This document shows positions 1 to 10,842 of a DNA stretch of 64,000 nucleotides, in pieces. The DNA lies in contig CM057842.1 in NCBI GenBank assembly GCA_030068075.1, positions 44,974,659 to 45,038,658 on the forward strand. Direction: 5' to 3'. The stretch comes from Paguma larvata (taxonomy: Eukaryota > Chordata > Mammalia > Carnivora > Viverridae). Under the pieces are notes generated by a model. That model was not told the DNA's origin. It searched no databases and saw only the letters and a program-made list of their open reading frames with translations. The number at the start of each line of letters is the position of its first letter. Position 1 is the first letter of the stretch. Both the position numbers and the translations under genes were made by a program.

Positions 1-727
1 GGGGAATGTTGAGGGAAGACAAAGGCCTTAGCTCTGCCACCTATGTGGACTTCCTGTCCCCAAGGCCTGAACTCTATAAAAGTTATTAAGGAGCTAAAGA
101 GTACCTGTTTTCCAAGTCCTCTCCCCTCCCCTACCCCACGGCCTTCCTCAGGAAGGTCTTATTCTAGGTGTCACCCCTGCCTCTGCCTGGGAGACCCAGC
201 TCCCACCCCCAGCAGCTCAGCATCCGGGGACAGCCCAGCTCTCTCTGCTGAATGTCGACTCTTCTTGATTTCTAGTTACAGCATGTCCAAATGAGAAAGG
301 TGCTTATCTCAAAGCCCCAAGGCGGTCTTCACTTGGCCCTCACTTCCTTTCCCTTTCACGGGGCCTCCAGGGAGACTCAAGAGGTCAGGCAAGGGCTGAA
401 GCCAAAACCAGTGAGAGAGGCTGTTCGTGCCAGTGCCCGGCCTCAGCCACAGAGTGGAGTTCAGATTAAACAAATAAGCAGAGGTTTCAAGCAAAGACCA
501 GCCAGCATGGAGGCACGAGGTGGGCTTTGAAGGGGTGCCATTCCCCTTGGTTCTAGTTCCCAGAAGTAGAACCTGATCTTGGTCAAGCCAGAGTGCTGCA
601 CTGGGGTTCATGGCTGTGGGTTCCTCTAGAGGTGCCATATTTGTGAGGATGCGTGGTGTAAGGCAATGAATAAAGTCCCAGTATTTATCCTGCCTCCATT
701 GTGATTCATAAACAGCACCCTAAACCA
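1..727. other. No gene recognised
   Basis: Non-coding sequence of mixed composition. Short open frames (79-109 codons) overlap on both strands and resemble nothing I know. A poly(A)-signal-like 'aataaa' near 668 has no transcript context. Confidence 0.5.
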
Positions 728-1020
728 GGCTAGGGCTTTGAAAAGAGGCTAGAAAAAGGAAAAAGAAAGTGGGGGGAGAAGGAAGGAAAGGGGGAAGGAA
801 GAGAGAGGAGGAGGGAGGGAAAGAGGGAGGGAGGAAATAAGGAAAAGTCAGGACTGTATGAAGTAATGAAAGAAAAAGAAAAAAGGAAAGAAAGAAAAGA
901 AGGAAGAAAGAAAGGAAAGAAGAAAGGGAGGGAGGGAGGGAGGAAGGAAGGAAAGAGAAGAGAAGAAAAAGAACAGAGAAAGGAAGCACAGGAAAAAGAG
1001 AATGGAAGAAACAGATGAAG
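728..1020. repeat. Polypurine (GA-rich) tract
   Basis: About 290 bases are almost entirely A and G on the + strand, with local (GGAA)n, (GAAA)n and (GGGA)n runs. One short break near 850-866 contains pyrimidines. The Ser/Phe/Leu-rich minus-strand frames across it are artefacts of this composition. Confidence 0.9.
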
Positions 1021-1159
1021 AGAACTAGATTTATTGCATCCTGAATTTGTCATCAGCATTTTGCTGTTATTTCTCTTTTTCCTCTTCATCTTTCTCTACC
1101 TCTTTCTTCTCCTCCATCTCATATCCACTTTGTAAGCAAGGAGAGTGAGACCCAGAAAG

Positions 1160-1370
1160 CATACTTTGAGTCAGAGTGGCTTGGGCTGGAGTGACCCCTA
1201 CTAGCTTCGTGACCTTGGGTGGGTCACTTAATCCCTCTGGACCTAAGTTTCCTGATCTATAAAATGCGGCAATAATAATACTTTGCAGAGCCATCAAGTA
1301 AACGAAATAATGCACCGAATGCTTAGCAACCGTCTCATGTTCAAAACATGATAGTTATTAGCTACGATTA
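1160..1370 (+). repeat. MIR SINE fragment
   Basis: MIR signature 'gtgaccttgggtgggtcacttaatccctctgg' (in part), then a cctca/gttt-like block and 'tataaaatg', followed by the AT-rich 3' part. A second MIR-like minus-strand stub ('ccacagagctag...gtttcgacccgg') follows at about 1,390-1,440. Confidence 0.75.
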
Positions 1371-1449
1371 CTTTTAAGTGAATCGCTGGAGGCCACAGAG
1401 CTAGTGGAAAGCCTGAGTTTCGACCCGGGGCTGCTGAGTCCAGGGCGCA

Positions 1450-3034
1450 AACATTTCACCCCACCAGACTGACTCACTGACAAACTAGGAAAGTGACACC
1501 TGAACAGTAAACCTTCTCTCCTACACGTACACGTTTATGCCCAGGGAGTAGACACTGATTATTTTCGCCTGCCCAGCAACCACTACCTTTTATTATGGAA
1601 ACAGCATCTATCTCTTTCTCAGTCTGTGAGGTCCTTAGTCTGTGAGATAGTTTTGTTGGGAAGGAAGATTTCTTTTTAATGAGGTCTTCTTAGGCCTGCG
1701 GAATGTAAGCCCAGAGCTACTGGGAAGAGTTTTGGCTATCTAGTGTGCTTATGAAGGCAGAGCTGAGAGACACAGAACAACAGATCCCTAACACTGTCAT
1801 TTGAGTATCTGGATACAGCCGTGCCTGAAGCCATCATTTGTTTCCCTCCATCCCCCAGCTACTTTGAATCCATTTTATGCTACCTTGCTACCTAGAGTCT
1901 CTGCCTGACTAATACAAGCCTTGTCTAACGCTAAGGCTCACGTACCTTAAACCATACCAGATTGACTCAACCATATAGAGACCAAAGAGGAAAAAGGCAA
2001 AACAAATAAATCAAAACTTTCTCTTTCTCACTCTCTTTCATCTTATATGCATGGTACCTCTGCTAATGGTTGCTAGATGAGTGTACAAACATGTCCAAGA
2101 AAGCCCCTTCACATTACCACTTATTTATAACCTCGTTACCTGCGTAATAAACATCACGGTTCCTTGTACCGATACCATAGGTGTCCACACGAAACCTGTG
2201 TCAATTCCACGAAAATATATCAAGCTCTAATTCTGGTGCCTCTTTGTGAAAACAAGAGTTGGTGAAAACCTAAAAATACATATGTTTCACTAGTACTTTA
2301 GGATTGTTCTAGTGCTCGAACTCTTCCTCCAAAGGAAGAATCATTCAGCAAATATTTACTGTCCCCTTCCACGTCTTAAGTCGTCTTAATCAGGATAATC
2401 AAGATCAGTAGAACAATTCCATCATTTCTCAGATATTTAGCATTCCAACAAACAAGCTCCCTCCTCTCCCTTCCCAAGGATGTATGTCTCCCCTCTTCTG
2501 CTTATAGACCATGACTTGGGAGTCCAGAGTCTCGACCTCAGAGTTGGCTTTGGTTACTAGAGCCTTAGTGAACCCATCTGTTGGGGTGTTGAGTCACGGA
2601 GTCATAAAGAGGAATGTTTCCTACTGAACTTCACACCAGAGCATCTAGACTTCCAGCTAAGCTGGCTGTTGACTTAGCTGCCCCCTGAGGGGAGAAAATG
2701 GGAGATGTGGGAGGTGGGGAGCAGACGGTCACCCCATGGTGACCTTACCTGCCAAACCAGTGACTCACCCCAATCCTCCCCCCACCCTGCCAGAGCTTGC
2801 TCATTTGGAATACCTGAGGGGAATGCCAGTCTCCTGTATTTAGCGAAAACACACGATTGTGAGCTATTTTTAAAGGTGTGACGTTTTCTTACTTTCAAGC
2901 GGAGGCACAACTCTGCAAAGTCAAGAAGTGGGTCTTAGGTTAAAGCTGCTCCTGCTTGAATACACACACGAGAATCTCCTTTTAAAAGACAAAGTAGAGT
3001 AAGCATGGAGAGTACTGATGTGCTTGGTATTCTT
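1450..3034. other. Unassigned, no gene seen
   Basis: Unique-looking sequence without recognisable repeats or convincing coding potential. Open frames are under 80 codons. Confidence 0.45.
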
Positions 3035-3525
3035 TAATTTTTTTTTCACTGTAGCAAAATATACATAACAAAATTTATCATTTTGACCATCTTTAAGTAG
3101 ACGCTTGCGTGGCATCTAGTACATTTACACTGTTGTGCAACTATCGCCACCATCAATTTCTATAACTTTTTCGCCCTCCCAAGCGGAAACTGTGTAGCCA
3201 TTAGACAATAATTCCCATCCCTCCCCCGCCCCAGCTTCTGATAACCTCTATTTTACTTTCTGTCTCTGTAAATCTGTCTATTCCAGGTACCTCATAAAAG
3301 TGAAATCCTACAAAATTTTTCCTTTCGTGACTGGTTTAGTTCACGGAGCATAATGTCTTCAGGGCTCTTCCATGTTGTAACATGTATCGGAATTTTCTTT
3401 ACTTTTAAGGCTGAATAATATTCCATTATACGTATATACCATATTTTATTTATTCATTCATCAGTTGATGGATATTTGGGTTGTTTCCACTTTTCGGCTA
3501 TTATGTGTGGTCTAGGCTTGTGTCC
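3035..3525 (-). mobile_element. Old L1 LINE fragment
   Basis: Antisense L1 text near the 3' end: 'ataatgtcttcagggctcttccatgttg', 'gctgaataatattccatta' and 'gatggatatttgggttgtttcca' in the order expected for a minus-strand L1. It is well diverged. Confidence 0.8.
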
Positions 3526-3934
3526 TTGAAGACCACTTTTGTAATTTAGTGGTTAAAAGGTTTTCTGTGAAAAGCAAAAATTGCCTGTCAATTGTAAGAG
3601 GACCAGTTCTTACTACTCCTCAGGAGGGTTGTGAAGATAAAGTTAAATCTTTGGTAGCAAAGTGCTTTCTAAACTCCAAAATATCCTATGAAAATATCCT
3701 CACCTTGTTTATAATACTTGCTTAGCAACTTTTTTTTCCCATGGAGAAAAATGGAACCCTCCCCTAGCCTTCTCTCAAATTACAAGAAATCTTAGATGGA
3801 AACGGTACAAATGGAATGAGGTCTTCTTGGGATGTTTGTGTTCACTAACCTCCTCCCAATCTTTCCAAAGCAGAGGGCAATTATATTGGACGTCTACTAC
3901 AGACCAGGATAGGATTCTATTAATTACTAAATAT
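3526..3934. other. Unassigned, no gene seen
   Basis: AT-rich intergenic sequence. No repeat or gene recognised. Confidence 0.4.
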
Positions 3935-4310
3935 TAAACCACTAGCTGTAGGACACGGACAAGTTACTTTACCTTTTTGTGCCTCAATTCCTTTTTCTGC
4001 AAAGTATGGATCAAAACAATAAAACCCACCTCAGAGAGTTGTGAATACCAAATGTAGTAATGATCTTGGAGGGTTTAGCACAGTGCCCGACCTATAGAGG
4101 GCGTTCGGTCAATGTTAGCTGCATTTAAATTATTATTATTTAAAATTTTTTTAATGTTTATTTATTTTTAAGAGAGAGAGAGAGAGACTGTGAGAGGGGA
4201 AGGGGCAGAGACAGAGGGAGGCACATTAACTGCGAGATCATGACCTGAGTGGAAGTTGGATGCTTAAGGGACTGAGCCACCCAGGCGCCCCAGCTGCATT
4301 TAAATAATTG
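3935..4310 (+). repeat. MIR fragment interrupted by a SINE
   Basis: 'acggacaagttactttacc', 'gtgcctcaattcc' and 'agcacagtgcccgacctatag' follow the MIR order. The 3' part is split by the SINE at 4,131-4,291. Confidence 0.75.
4131..4291 (-). mobile_element. Felid CAN SINE, internally shortened, in a MIR
   Basis: T-rich tail, (GA)n and the inverted head 'gagccacccaggcgcccc'. A perfect 14-bp target duplication, agctgcatttaaat, flanks it at 4,117-4,130 and 4,292-4,305. The middle (the 'ggctccaggctctgagc' block) is missing. Confidence 0.92.
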
Positions 4311-4679
4311 TCATCTATTTCTTATTCCTTCTTTAGGACTATTTTGGCCTGATCGTCTGAGTCATTTTTAACACATAACTGAAGACTAAATGCATGGTCT
4401 CAGTGCAGTAAAATGCATCAATTCTGGAGACCAAGGGTCGTAGCCACCATTTTAGTTGATGTTTTGAGAGAAGCGTAAGAAACTGCTTCATAGAAGGAAA
4501 GATAAGAAAACACACACACACACACACACACAAGAATTGAGAGGAATGAAAAGTCTGTTTTGCCAGGGACATCCTGTCTTAGGGCTCTTCTACTCTTCTT
4601 TGGGCTTCGACTTTCTGGGGGTGGGGATTGTTTCTAAGGTGCTTGGAGTCTGGATAATCCTGGATACTGAGGGAGGAGG
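4311..4679. other. Unassigned, contains a (CA)n microsatellite
   Basis: No gene seen. A (CA)12 run lies at 4,510-4,533. Confidence 0.5.
4510..4533. repeat. (CA)n microsatellite
   Basis: Twelve uninterrupted AC units. Likely length-variable. Confidence 0.95.
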
Positions 4680-4822
4680 CCCAGCAGCGCGTCCCCAGGG
4701 GAGAACCTAAGACCGGCAGGACCATCTCACTGGGGCAGCACCCGTAGAACCCGTGGTTTCCTGAGTAAGTCCGGGTCACTTCTCTGGCAGATTGGCCTCA
4801 CCGAGGCTGTCGGGATGCTGTC

Positions 4823-4836
4823 GTCTCCATGACAAC
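4823..4836. promoter_or_regulatory. RFX X-box-like motif
   Basis: GTCTCCATGACAAC is an imperfect palindrome close to the RFX-family X-box (GTTGCCATGGCAAC-type). It lies inside the CpG island. X-boxes are typical of ciliary and some other promoters. This is a motif match only. Confidence 0.4.
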
Positions 4837-4954
4837 AGAGTGCGAACAGGAGACGCAGCTAGCGAGTGGTGTCATCCTCCGAAACCAAAAGCCCCCGCCC
4901 CCACACCGCCCGGGCCCCTGGCCGCAGGCGGTGGAATTCTTCTGGGAAGGCGGC

Positions 4955-4962
4955 TGACGTCG
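4955..4962. promoter_or_regulatory. CRE-like TGACGTCG
   Basis: The octamer differs by one base from the CREB/ATF palindrome TGACGTCA. It sits just before the NotI site in the densest part of the island. Confidence 0.35.
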
Positions 4963-5422
4963 CTGGCGGCCGCTGCCCCAGCCCTGGCAGCGCTGATGCA
5001 AGCACAGCCCCGCGCCTGCAGGCACGCAGCCCCCTGGGAGAGCTGGCACAGCGCTCCGTCTTGTTCCCTTCCGGCCACCGCGCCCGGTTTTCCCAGCGAG
5101 GAGTCAACAGCTCCTGGGTGGTTCCTCACCGAAAGGCCCAGTAGGGGGAAAAAAATGTGTCTTCGCCTACACCAGTTCTTCCCCTAGGCTCTTCCCAGAC
5201 TTCCTGGGAGGAATCGGAGCATCTCAGCGTGACCACGTGTGGGTCAACGTGAAGGGCTCTCTGGCTCCCAGCCGCTACCCGGAGACGGCCCAGGTTGCCT
5301 GAGATACCTGGTGCCAACTGGTGCCCAGGAAACCGCCCTGATCACGAGGGGACCTTGTGTCCGGGTGGCGAGGTGGTGAAGGGCCGCGCAGGGGAAGGTG
5401 TCCAGCCAGGGCTGGTCTCCAT

Positions 5423-5435
5423 CGCCCTCTGCTGG
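5423..5435 (-). promoter_or_regulatory. CTCF-like binding motif
   Basis: The minus strand reads CCAGCAGAGGGCG, which fits the CTCF core CCASYAGRKGGCR at every position. It sits in the downstream part of the CpG island, where CTCF sites are common. Occupancy cannot be judged from sequence. Confidence 0.6.
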
Positions 5436-5519
5436 GGAAACGGGAGAGTTACTCTACAGTTCCCTCGGGGACCTCCCACACACGGGGTGGGGGTGGGGAG
5501 CGGCGATGGGGCAGGAATT

Positions 5520-5650
5520 TTAAAGTTGGAGCTTCTCATAAAACAGACCGGGAAACTGAGGCTCAGAGAGGGCAAGGGACCTGTCCATCGTCCCGAAGCC
5601 ACTCCAGGACCACGGTGGGACCCGAAGTCACGTCGACGCCTTTGCTGCAC
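5520..5650 (-). repeat. MIR fragment at the edge of the CpG island
   Basis: 'gggaaactgaggctcagagagg' (in part) and 'caagggacctgtcc' are the antisense MIR core. The tail retains several CpGs. Confidence 0.75.
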
Positions 5651-5769
5651 AACCTCTATGTGGTTTAAAATGAGAAGTCTTCCCACAAAGGATTCATCGC
5701 TGAGAACTTGCTTTACATACCTTTCTCCGTCATGGCTGCACATCGCCGCCTCACACCACCGGTTCCAGC

Positions 5770-6466
5770 AGTCTGGGGACTTGAACCCTTTCAGGGTTAT
5801 GCAAAGCCAAAACTGTTTTCATAACAATACTAAGACAATATTTGCCATTTTCACTGTTTCTCTCTCAGGGGTGCAGTAGAGTGTTCCAAAGACCACATGA
5901 CCCGTGAGGCCGCAAGAGCCTGAGCAGCAGATACGAGAACCCAGCTGTCTTCTATTAAGGCAGACGTCTAAAGAGATTTGCGAAGACGTAACACAGTGCC
6001 ACTCTTCTCGTTAATTCTTTTGGTTTTAGAAGATATAGCTACTTTCATAAAATATATGTTCATATGTAATGTTTACTATTTTTCAATGCATCAGCCATAT
6101 TTTTAAAAATTATATGTTTTAATTTCTTAAACGGCAAGTACCTGTAGATACAGCTTAATTTTAAAAAACTCATTAGGGTCCGGGCACCTGGGTGGCTCGG
6201 TCGATTAAAGCAGCTGACTCTTGATTTCAGCTCAGGTCATGATCTCCAGGTTTGTGATTTCAAGCCTGGCATTGGGCTCTCCCTATGACAGTGTGGAGCC
6301 TGCTTGGGATTCTCTCTCTCTCCCTCTCTCTCGATGCCCCTCCCATGGCTCTCTCTCTCAAAATAAATAAACTTAAAAAAAAAAGTTTTTTTAAAGTTCA
6401 TTAGGGTCGTCAACACTCTTTAAGAGTGTAAATGGCTCCTGAGACCAAAAAGTTTGAGAACAGCTG
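5770..6466 (+). mobile_element. Non-autonomous hAT-type DNA transposon split by a SINE
   Basis: 'ccaaaactgttttcataa' and 'aatactaagacaatatttgcc' near the left end and 'aaaaagtttgagaacagctg' at the right match the terminal regions of a hAT family (Zaphod/Arthur-like, from recall). A related copy lies at 41,208-42,034. No transposase frame remains. Confidence 0.65.
6181..6397 (+). mobile_element. Felid CAN SINE in the hAT element
   Basis: Head 'cgggcacctgggtggctcgg' and tail 'aaaataaataaacttaaa'. An 11-bp target duplication, tcattagggtc, lies at 6,170-6,180 and 6,398-6,408. Confidence 0.93.
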
Positions 6467-6556
6467 TTCTATGTAAAGCAGCCTCTCCCTTGCCCCTGTT
6501 GTATCACCCTCTCTTTTATTTACTTCGCTGTCCTCTTCACCAAAGGAATTACTTTG

Positions 6557-6712
6557 TTTATTTATTTAAGAATCAACTGGGGATTTTGTTAAAATTCAGA
6601 TTTGGATTCAGTAGTTCTGGGGTGGAGCCGAGAGTCTGCATTTCCAGCAAGTTCCCAGGCGCTGCCCATGGGACTGGCCCAGAATTCTACACTCTGAGAA
6701 CTGCTGCATTAG
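6557..6712 (+). mobile_element. MER20-like hAT MITE
   Basis: 'attcagtagttctggggtgg', 'tctgcatttccagcaagttcc' and 'actctgagaactgctg' are the MER20 order in diverged form. Confidence 0.65.
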
Positions 6713-8349
6713 GGTCTGCTCTGCCCTTCGAGAGCGTGTCTGCTGGGCACTCCTCAGGTGAAAACAAATCAGATGGATGGGTGATGTCAGCAATGAGGAA
6801 GTTTACACAGTTAGGACCAACTTGTCTCTGCTCCAGGCTAAGTCCGGTTGGAGGAAATTGAGGGTCAGCTAACTTGCAAATTGGGAGAGGTAGCAAAAAC
6901 TGAGTCAGGCCTGAGAGGGACTAGAGCTGCCCTGGAAGATAGGCGTTGAACTTTGAACGGTGAAGAACAAGTCCATTAATGTGCGTTGAATCAAACATGC
7001 TGGAGTCTGCGTGTCGCCGCAAGCTACTCACACGATAGAAACGATGCCTCTTCAGTTACCATTCTGGAATCAGCTAGAATCCTCCCCAAATCTGAAAGCA
7101 CATGGTAGACAGTTGAATAATGGGAATTTTAGTTGTCGTGAAAAAAAACCTTTACTGTGAGAGGGGGAAAGATTCTAAATATGCTGTATAACATTTTTGC
7201 ATTGGGGTGGAAAATATATTTAAAACCAAACTGCATGTAACTGTTTCTGCTATCTAATTCGGGGTGGTAGTATAATTTACATCAGTGGAAAAATGAATAT
7301 CTCTATACTGGGTCTTTCCACTTACAGAAGGGAAGGAAGAAGACTGACGTAAAACTTCTTCCAGTCGGGTTATATCACCAGAGAAGGGATTACAACTCGA
7401 ATGCTTCCAGAGGCCAGACTTTTGAGTCACACAAACCCAGGAGCCCGGTGGATTCTGGTGAAGAGTAAGGTGGATTCTGGTGTCCCCCGGTTGAGGGGAC
7501 AGTCATCACTGCACTTCGGCTTATTGCTGCCATGTTTGAGTGGGGCCCCCCTGTGTTGTCATATCTTCCCATTTTTTTGGAAAAAAAAAAAAAGGCCGAA
7601 ACCAGGGTTTTATGTGAAATGTATCCATTTTTTTAATATCAGGAAAAAAATAAAGTTGAATACACCATTGAACAGAGCTTTGTGCTGAGCCAAACAAGGC
7701 GAATCCTCCAAACTCTGAGGTAAATGAGGTGGGAGCCAGCTTAGGTGGGCCTTTCTTTGGCTGAACACATGATATCTGAGGAGGGCGTGTGTGGCGGGGT
7801 GGAAGGTGAAGTGTCTTGCCTAATCGAATGGGGAGATTTCAGTATTTTTGTGGGAAAGGAAGAGCCCAGAGGGAGAGCAGTCTTGAGAAACTGAGGAGCA
7901 GCAAGTGTGAGGGAGAAAAGGGGAGAAATGGTGTGCAGGCCTGGGGAGGGGAGTTGGGGGAGGGATGTTAGGTGAGGAGTTTTGGGGAGGGTTTGGGGTA
8001 AGGACTGAGGAAGGGAGGGATGTTCCACCTGCTGTTGGAGCTGAGCAGACAGGAGTTATCAGTTGCCTGAGGTGAGATGCAATGGAGATAAAATGGTGGC
8101 TGGTGGCTGACAGAACACGGAGTCCCAGGAACTCCCAGACAAACTTGAGCTTACCTCAGGAGACAGGCAGATAGGGGCCTTCGGTCACTTTCATGTCTAA
8201 GGAGCAGGCAAGACCCCAGTAGCTAGCCTCTGTAGGATGCCTCAGTGTTAGGGGATTGGCCATTGGTGCCTGTTTGCCTTATCGTAATTTCCATAAAGCT
8301 GTTTAGCATCTCTGGGCCTCCGCTTCCCATTATTTTGCTTCTAATTATT
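6713..8349. other. Unassigned, no gene seen
   Basis: No repeat recognised with confidence. A G-rich, C-poor stretch at about 7,740-8,040 makes a proline-rich minus-strand frame of 95 codons that I regard as compositional. An A-run lies near 7,582. Confidence 0.45.
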
Positions 8350-8552
8350 ATTATCTTTTGTGTGTGTGTGAGAGAGAGAGAGTGTGTGAGCAGGGGAAAG
8401 GGGCAGAGGGAGAGAGAGAAAGAGAGAGAGAGGGAGGGAGGAAGAATCTTAAGCAGGCTCCATGCTCAGCAGGGCATGATCTCAAGACCCTGGGATCATG
8501 ACCTGAGCCCAAAGAGCTGGCTGCTCACCCAACTGAGCCAGCCAGTTGTCCC
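8350..8552 (-). mobile_element. Felid CAN SINE
   Basis: (GT)/(GA)-rich start and inverted head ending 'gagccagccagttgtccc'. It lies head-to-head with the + copy 28 bp downstream. Confidence 0.85.
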
Positions 8553-8580
8553 TTAGCTTCCCTTTAAAATGGGTAATAAA

Positions 8581-8787
8581 TGTGGCGCCTGAGTGGCTCA
8601 GTCAGTTTAGCGTCTGTCTTCGGCTCAGGTCATGATCTCCTGGTCTGTGAGTTCCAGCTCTGTGCTGACAGCTCAGAACCTACAGCCTGCTTCCGATTCT
8701 GTGTCTCCCTCTCTCTCTGCCTCTCCCCTGCTTGCGCTCTCTGTCTCTCAAAAATGAATAAATGTTTTAAAAAATAAAAAATAATAC
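8581..8787 (+). mobile_element. Felid CAN SINE
   Basis: 'gcgcctgagtggctcagtca' head to 'aaaatgaataaatg' tail. The likely target duplication is aatgggtaata (8,568-8,578) and aatggggaata (8,788-8,798). Confidence 0.9.
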
Positions 8788-8949
8788 AATGGGGAATAAT
8801 AACAACTGTGTTACCTCCCTGCAAGGTTCCTGAAGGGGCAGCTGAGGTACCGTACGAGAAATGTCCTGTAAAAGAGGAGAACCAGAATGAGTGTGAGGCA
8901 TGTGTTGACAGATGATATTCATTTGGTCTGAGTGACAGCGCTGGTACAA

Positions 8950-9180
8950 TAATAAGAGTAACTGAGCCCCTACAGTGTGCAGCTTTCACATTCAGCGGCT
9001 TCCATGCATTATCTGCTTGAAACGTCCTAACAGTGGCCAAATATCTCTCTCCCCATTATGTGTGGGAAAAAAACAGAGGTTCAGAGAGATAAACTAACTT
9101 GCCCAAGGTTACTTAGCTGGCAACTGGTAGAACCAGGCTTGAATGACTCTGAATATTACATTCTTAACTGCTCTGTGAAC
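8950..9180 (-). repeat. MIR fragment
   Basis: 'aacagaggttcagagag', 'cttgcccaaggttacttagc' and 'accaggcttgaa' are the antisense MIR core. Confidence 0.8.
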
Positions 9181-9319
9181 ATGTTATTTTGACAATCGTC
9201 GCTAACATTACGCTGGCCTGTGGATTGGAGAAAGTCAATCACGTGTGCTTTTAAAAACTGTTAGGTCAGTATACAGAAGTGACTCTTATTCACAGGGATT
9301 TTAAAATACCATTTTGGTC

Positions 9320-9760
9320 CTTCAATCCATCACATATCTAGTGAATACCTACCGTGTGCCAGGCGTGGTGCTACTTATTAAGAATACCTCCACGAACCGA
9401 AGACAGGTCTCTTGCCTTCACAAAACTTGCAAGGTAACTGCAGAGAAAAGTTTTAAACCATTACAATACCAGGTACAAAAAGGAAGTGATTTGGTCTGAG
9501 GGAGGTGAGGACATCTTGGCTGAGTCCTGAAGAGTCAAGAGGAGTTAACCAAGGAAAGGAGAGGAGTTGAGACAGTGTCCCAGGCAGAGGCCATAGAAAC
9601 AAGTGAGAACACCAGGAGGGGAGAGAGTGTGTGGGAGATGGAGGGCAGGAAGGCGAGACTCTGTGCCCACCATGCAAGGGTATGGGGCCAGTGGTGAGAA
9701 ACGATGCTGCGGAAGGGGTCAGGGACCAGATCATACAGGGCCTTGTGAGTCATGTGAGGT
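9320..9760 (+). repeat. Ancient interspersed repeat (recurrent family B)
   Basis: 'taccgtgtgccaggcgtgg...ctcttgccttcacaaaac' and '...accagatcatacagggccttg' form a pattern repeated at 26,185, 31,725 and 39,535. It looks like an old mammalian LINE-like repeat. I do not name the family. Confidence 0.6.
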
Positions 9761-9764
9761 CATA

Positions 9765-10370
9765 TATAAATATATCCATATACATATGTGTTGAATATGT
9801 TTTAGTTTTTCCCCTTACAATATTGTATTGCCATACAATAAACTACATGCGTTTCAACTATACAACATGATGTTTGACATTTCTTTCTTCCTTTTTTTTT
9901 TTAAGATTTTATATTAAACTTATCTCTACACCCCATGTGGGACTTGAACTCACAACTCCGAGATCAAGAGTCGCATGCTCCACCAACTGAGCCAGCCAGG
10001 CGCCCCATAGTTTTGATATTTCTAAATAGCTGGGAAACCGTCACCACAATCCAGAGAATCAAGAGAATGAATCCCATCACTCTCCAAGGTTACTCATGCT
10101 GTGATAACCTCTCCCTCCTGTCTTTTCCAACCACTGGCTACCACTGATTTGCTTTCTGTTACTAGACAGTAACTATCGGTTTGTGTTTTCTAGAATTCTA
10201 TCAATCGAATGTATCAAGTCAATAGAATCACACAGTGTGTGCATTTTCATCTAGTTTCCTTTACTCTGCATAATTATGGTGAGACTCATTCGTGGTGTTG
10301 CATGTGACATGCTTTGTTCCTACTCATTGCTGAATAAAGTTCTATGCTGTTTTGAAAGCTGTTTTTTTTT
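9765..10370 (-). mobile_element. Old L1 fragment, split by a short SINE
   Basis: Antisense L1 text, e.g. 'ctagaattctatcaatcgaatg', 'gactcattcgtggtgttgc' and 'tcattgctgaataaagttc'. It is interrupted at 9,892-10,006. Confidence 0.75.
9892..10006 (-). mobile_element. Short tRNA-type carnivore SINE in L1
   Basis: T-run, 'cttatctctacaccccatgtgg' (in part) and head 'gagccagccaggcgcccc'. Similar flanks gtttgacatttct and gttttgatatttct suggest a target duplication. Confidence 0.88.
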
Positions 10371-10394
10371 CCCCCTCCACTTAATATAGAGAGA

Positions 10395-10620
10395 TAGCTG
10401 GCTGTGGATGAAAATCAGAATTCGAATATCAGCCACACCATTAAAAAATGGACGACCTTGGGCAAGAAACCTCAATATATTACCTACTTTCCCCCGACCT
10501 CAATGACTATGCCTGTCAAAATGGGATCATAGCGGTCTCTGCCTGGTAGGCATGTTATGAGTGTTCCATGAGAGGATCCGTGTGCCTGTGCCTAGCAGCT
10601 GCTCAAGAAAAGCCATCAAG
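10395..10620 (+). repeat. MIR fragment
   Basis: 'acgaccttgggcaagaaacc', 'gtcaaaatgggatcat' and 'gtgcctagcagctgctcaag' follow the MIR order. Confidence 0.75.
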
Positions 10621-10679
10621 AGTAGTATTGCTACTTACTCTTAGGGTTCACATCTGGCACTTCGAGAAAATTTTTTTTA

Positions 10680-10826
10680 ATTATTTGAGGTTTTTTGTTT
10701 TTTAATTTTTGAGTTTCAATTTTCTTAAGCTTCCTTAAGTACTCTCCACACCCAGTGTGGGGCTTGAACTCACAACCTCAAGATCAAGAGTCGTGTGCTC
10801 TACCAACCGGGCCAGCCAGCCCCCTG
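10680..10826 (-). mobile_element. Short tRNA-type carnivore SINE
   Basis: 'gtactctccacacccagtgtgg' (in part) and 'gggccagccagccccc' identify the short subtype. The T-rich tail is degraded. Confidence 0.8.
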
Positions 10827-10842
10827 TAAGAGGTATTTAAAA

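Larger units (their letters stand above)
4680..5680. promoter_or_regulatory. CpG island-like region, candidate promoter
   Basis: This is the only GC- and CpG-dense region of the window. By eye I count about 28 CpGs in 4,801-5,100, close to the number expected from base composition, whereas the rest of the window is CpG-poor. It contains a NotI octamer (4,966-4,973), GC-box-like 'gcccccgccc' near 4,891, an inverted CCAAT box (attgg, 4,791-4,795), an RFX-type site and a CRE-like TGACGTCG. The open frames here (131 codons from 4,792; 194 codons from 5,295, which runs into a MIR and a DNA transposon) look like by-products of high GC. No splice structure is evident. It may be a promoter of a transcript lying outside or not recognised, an enhancer, or a non-promoter island. 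Confidence 0.7.

Noticed and set aside
4086..4102. Possible CTCF core ('atagagggcgttc')
   Set aside because: Two mismatches in the left half of the core, inside a MIR. Not supported.
4792..5879. Open frames of 131 and 194 codons in the CpG-rich region
   Set aside because: GC-rich DNA has few stop codons by chance. The longer frame crosses a MIR and a hAT element. No known domain.
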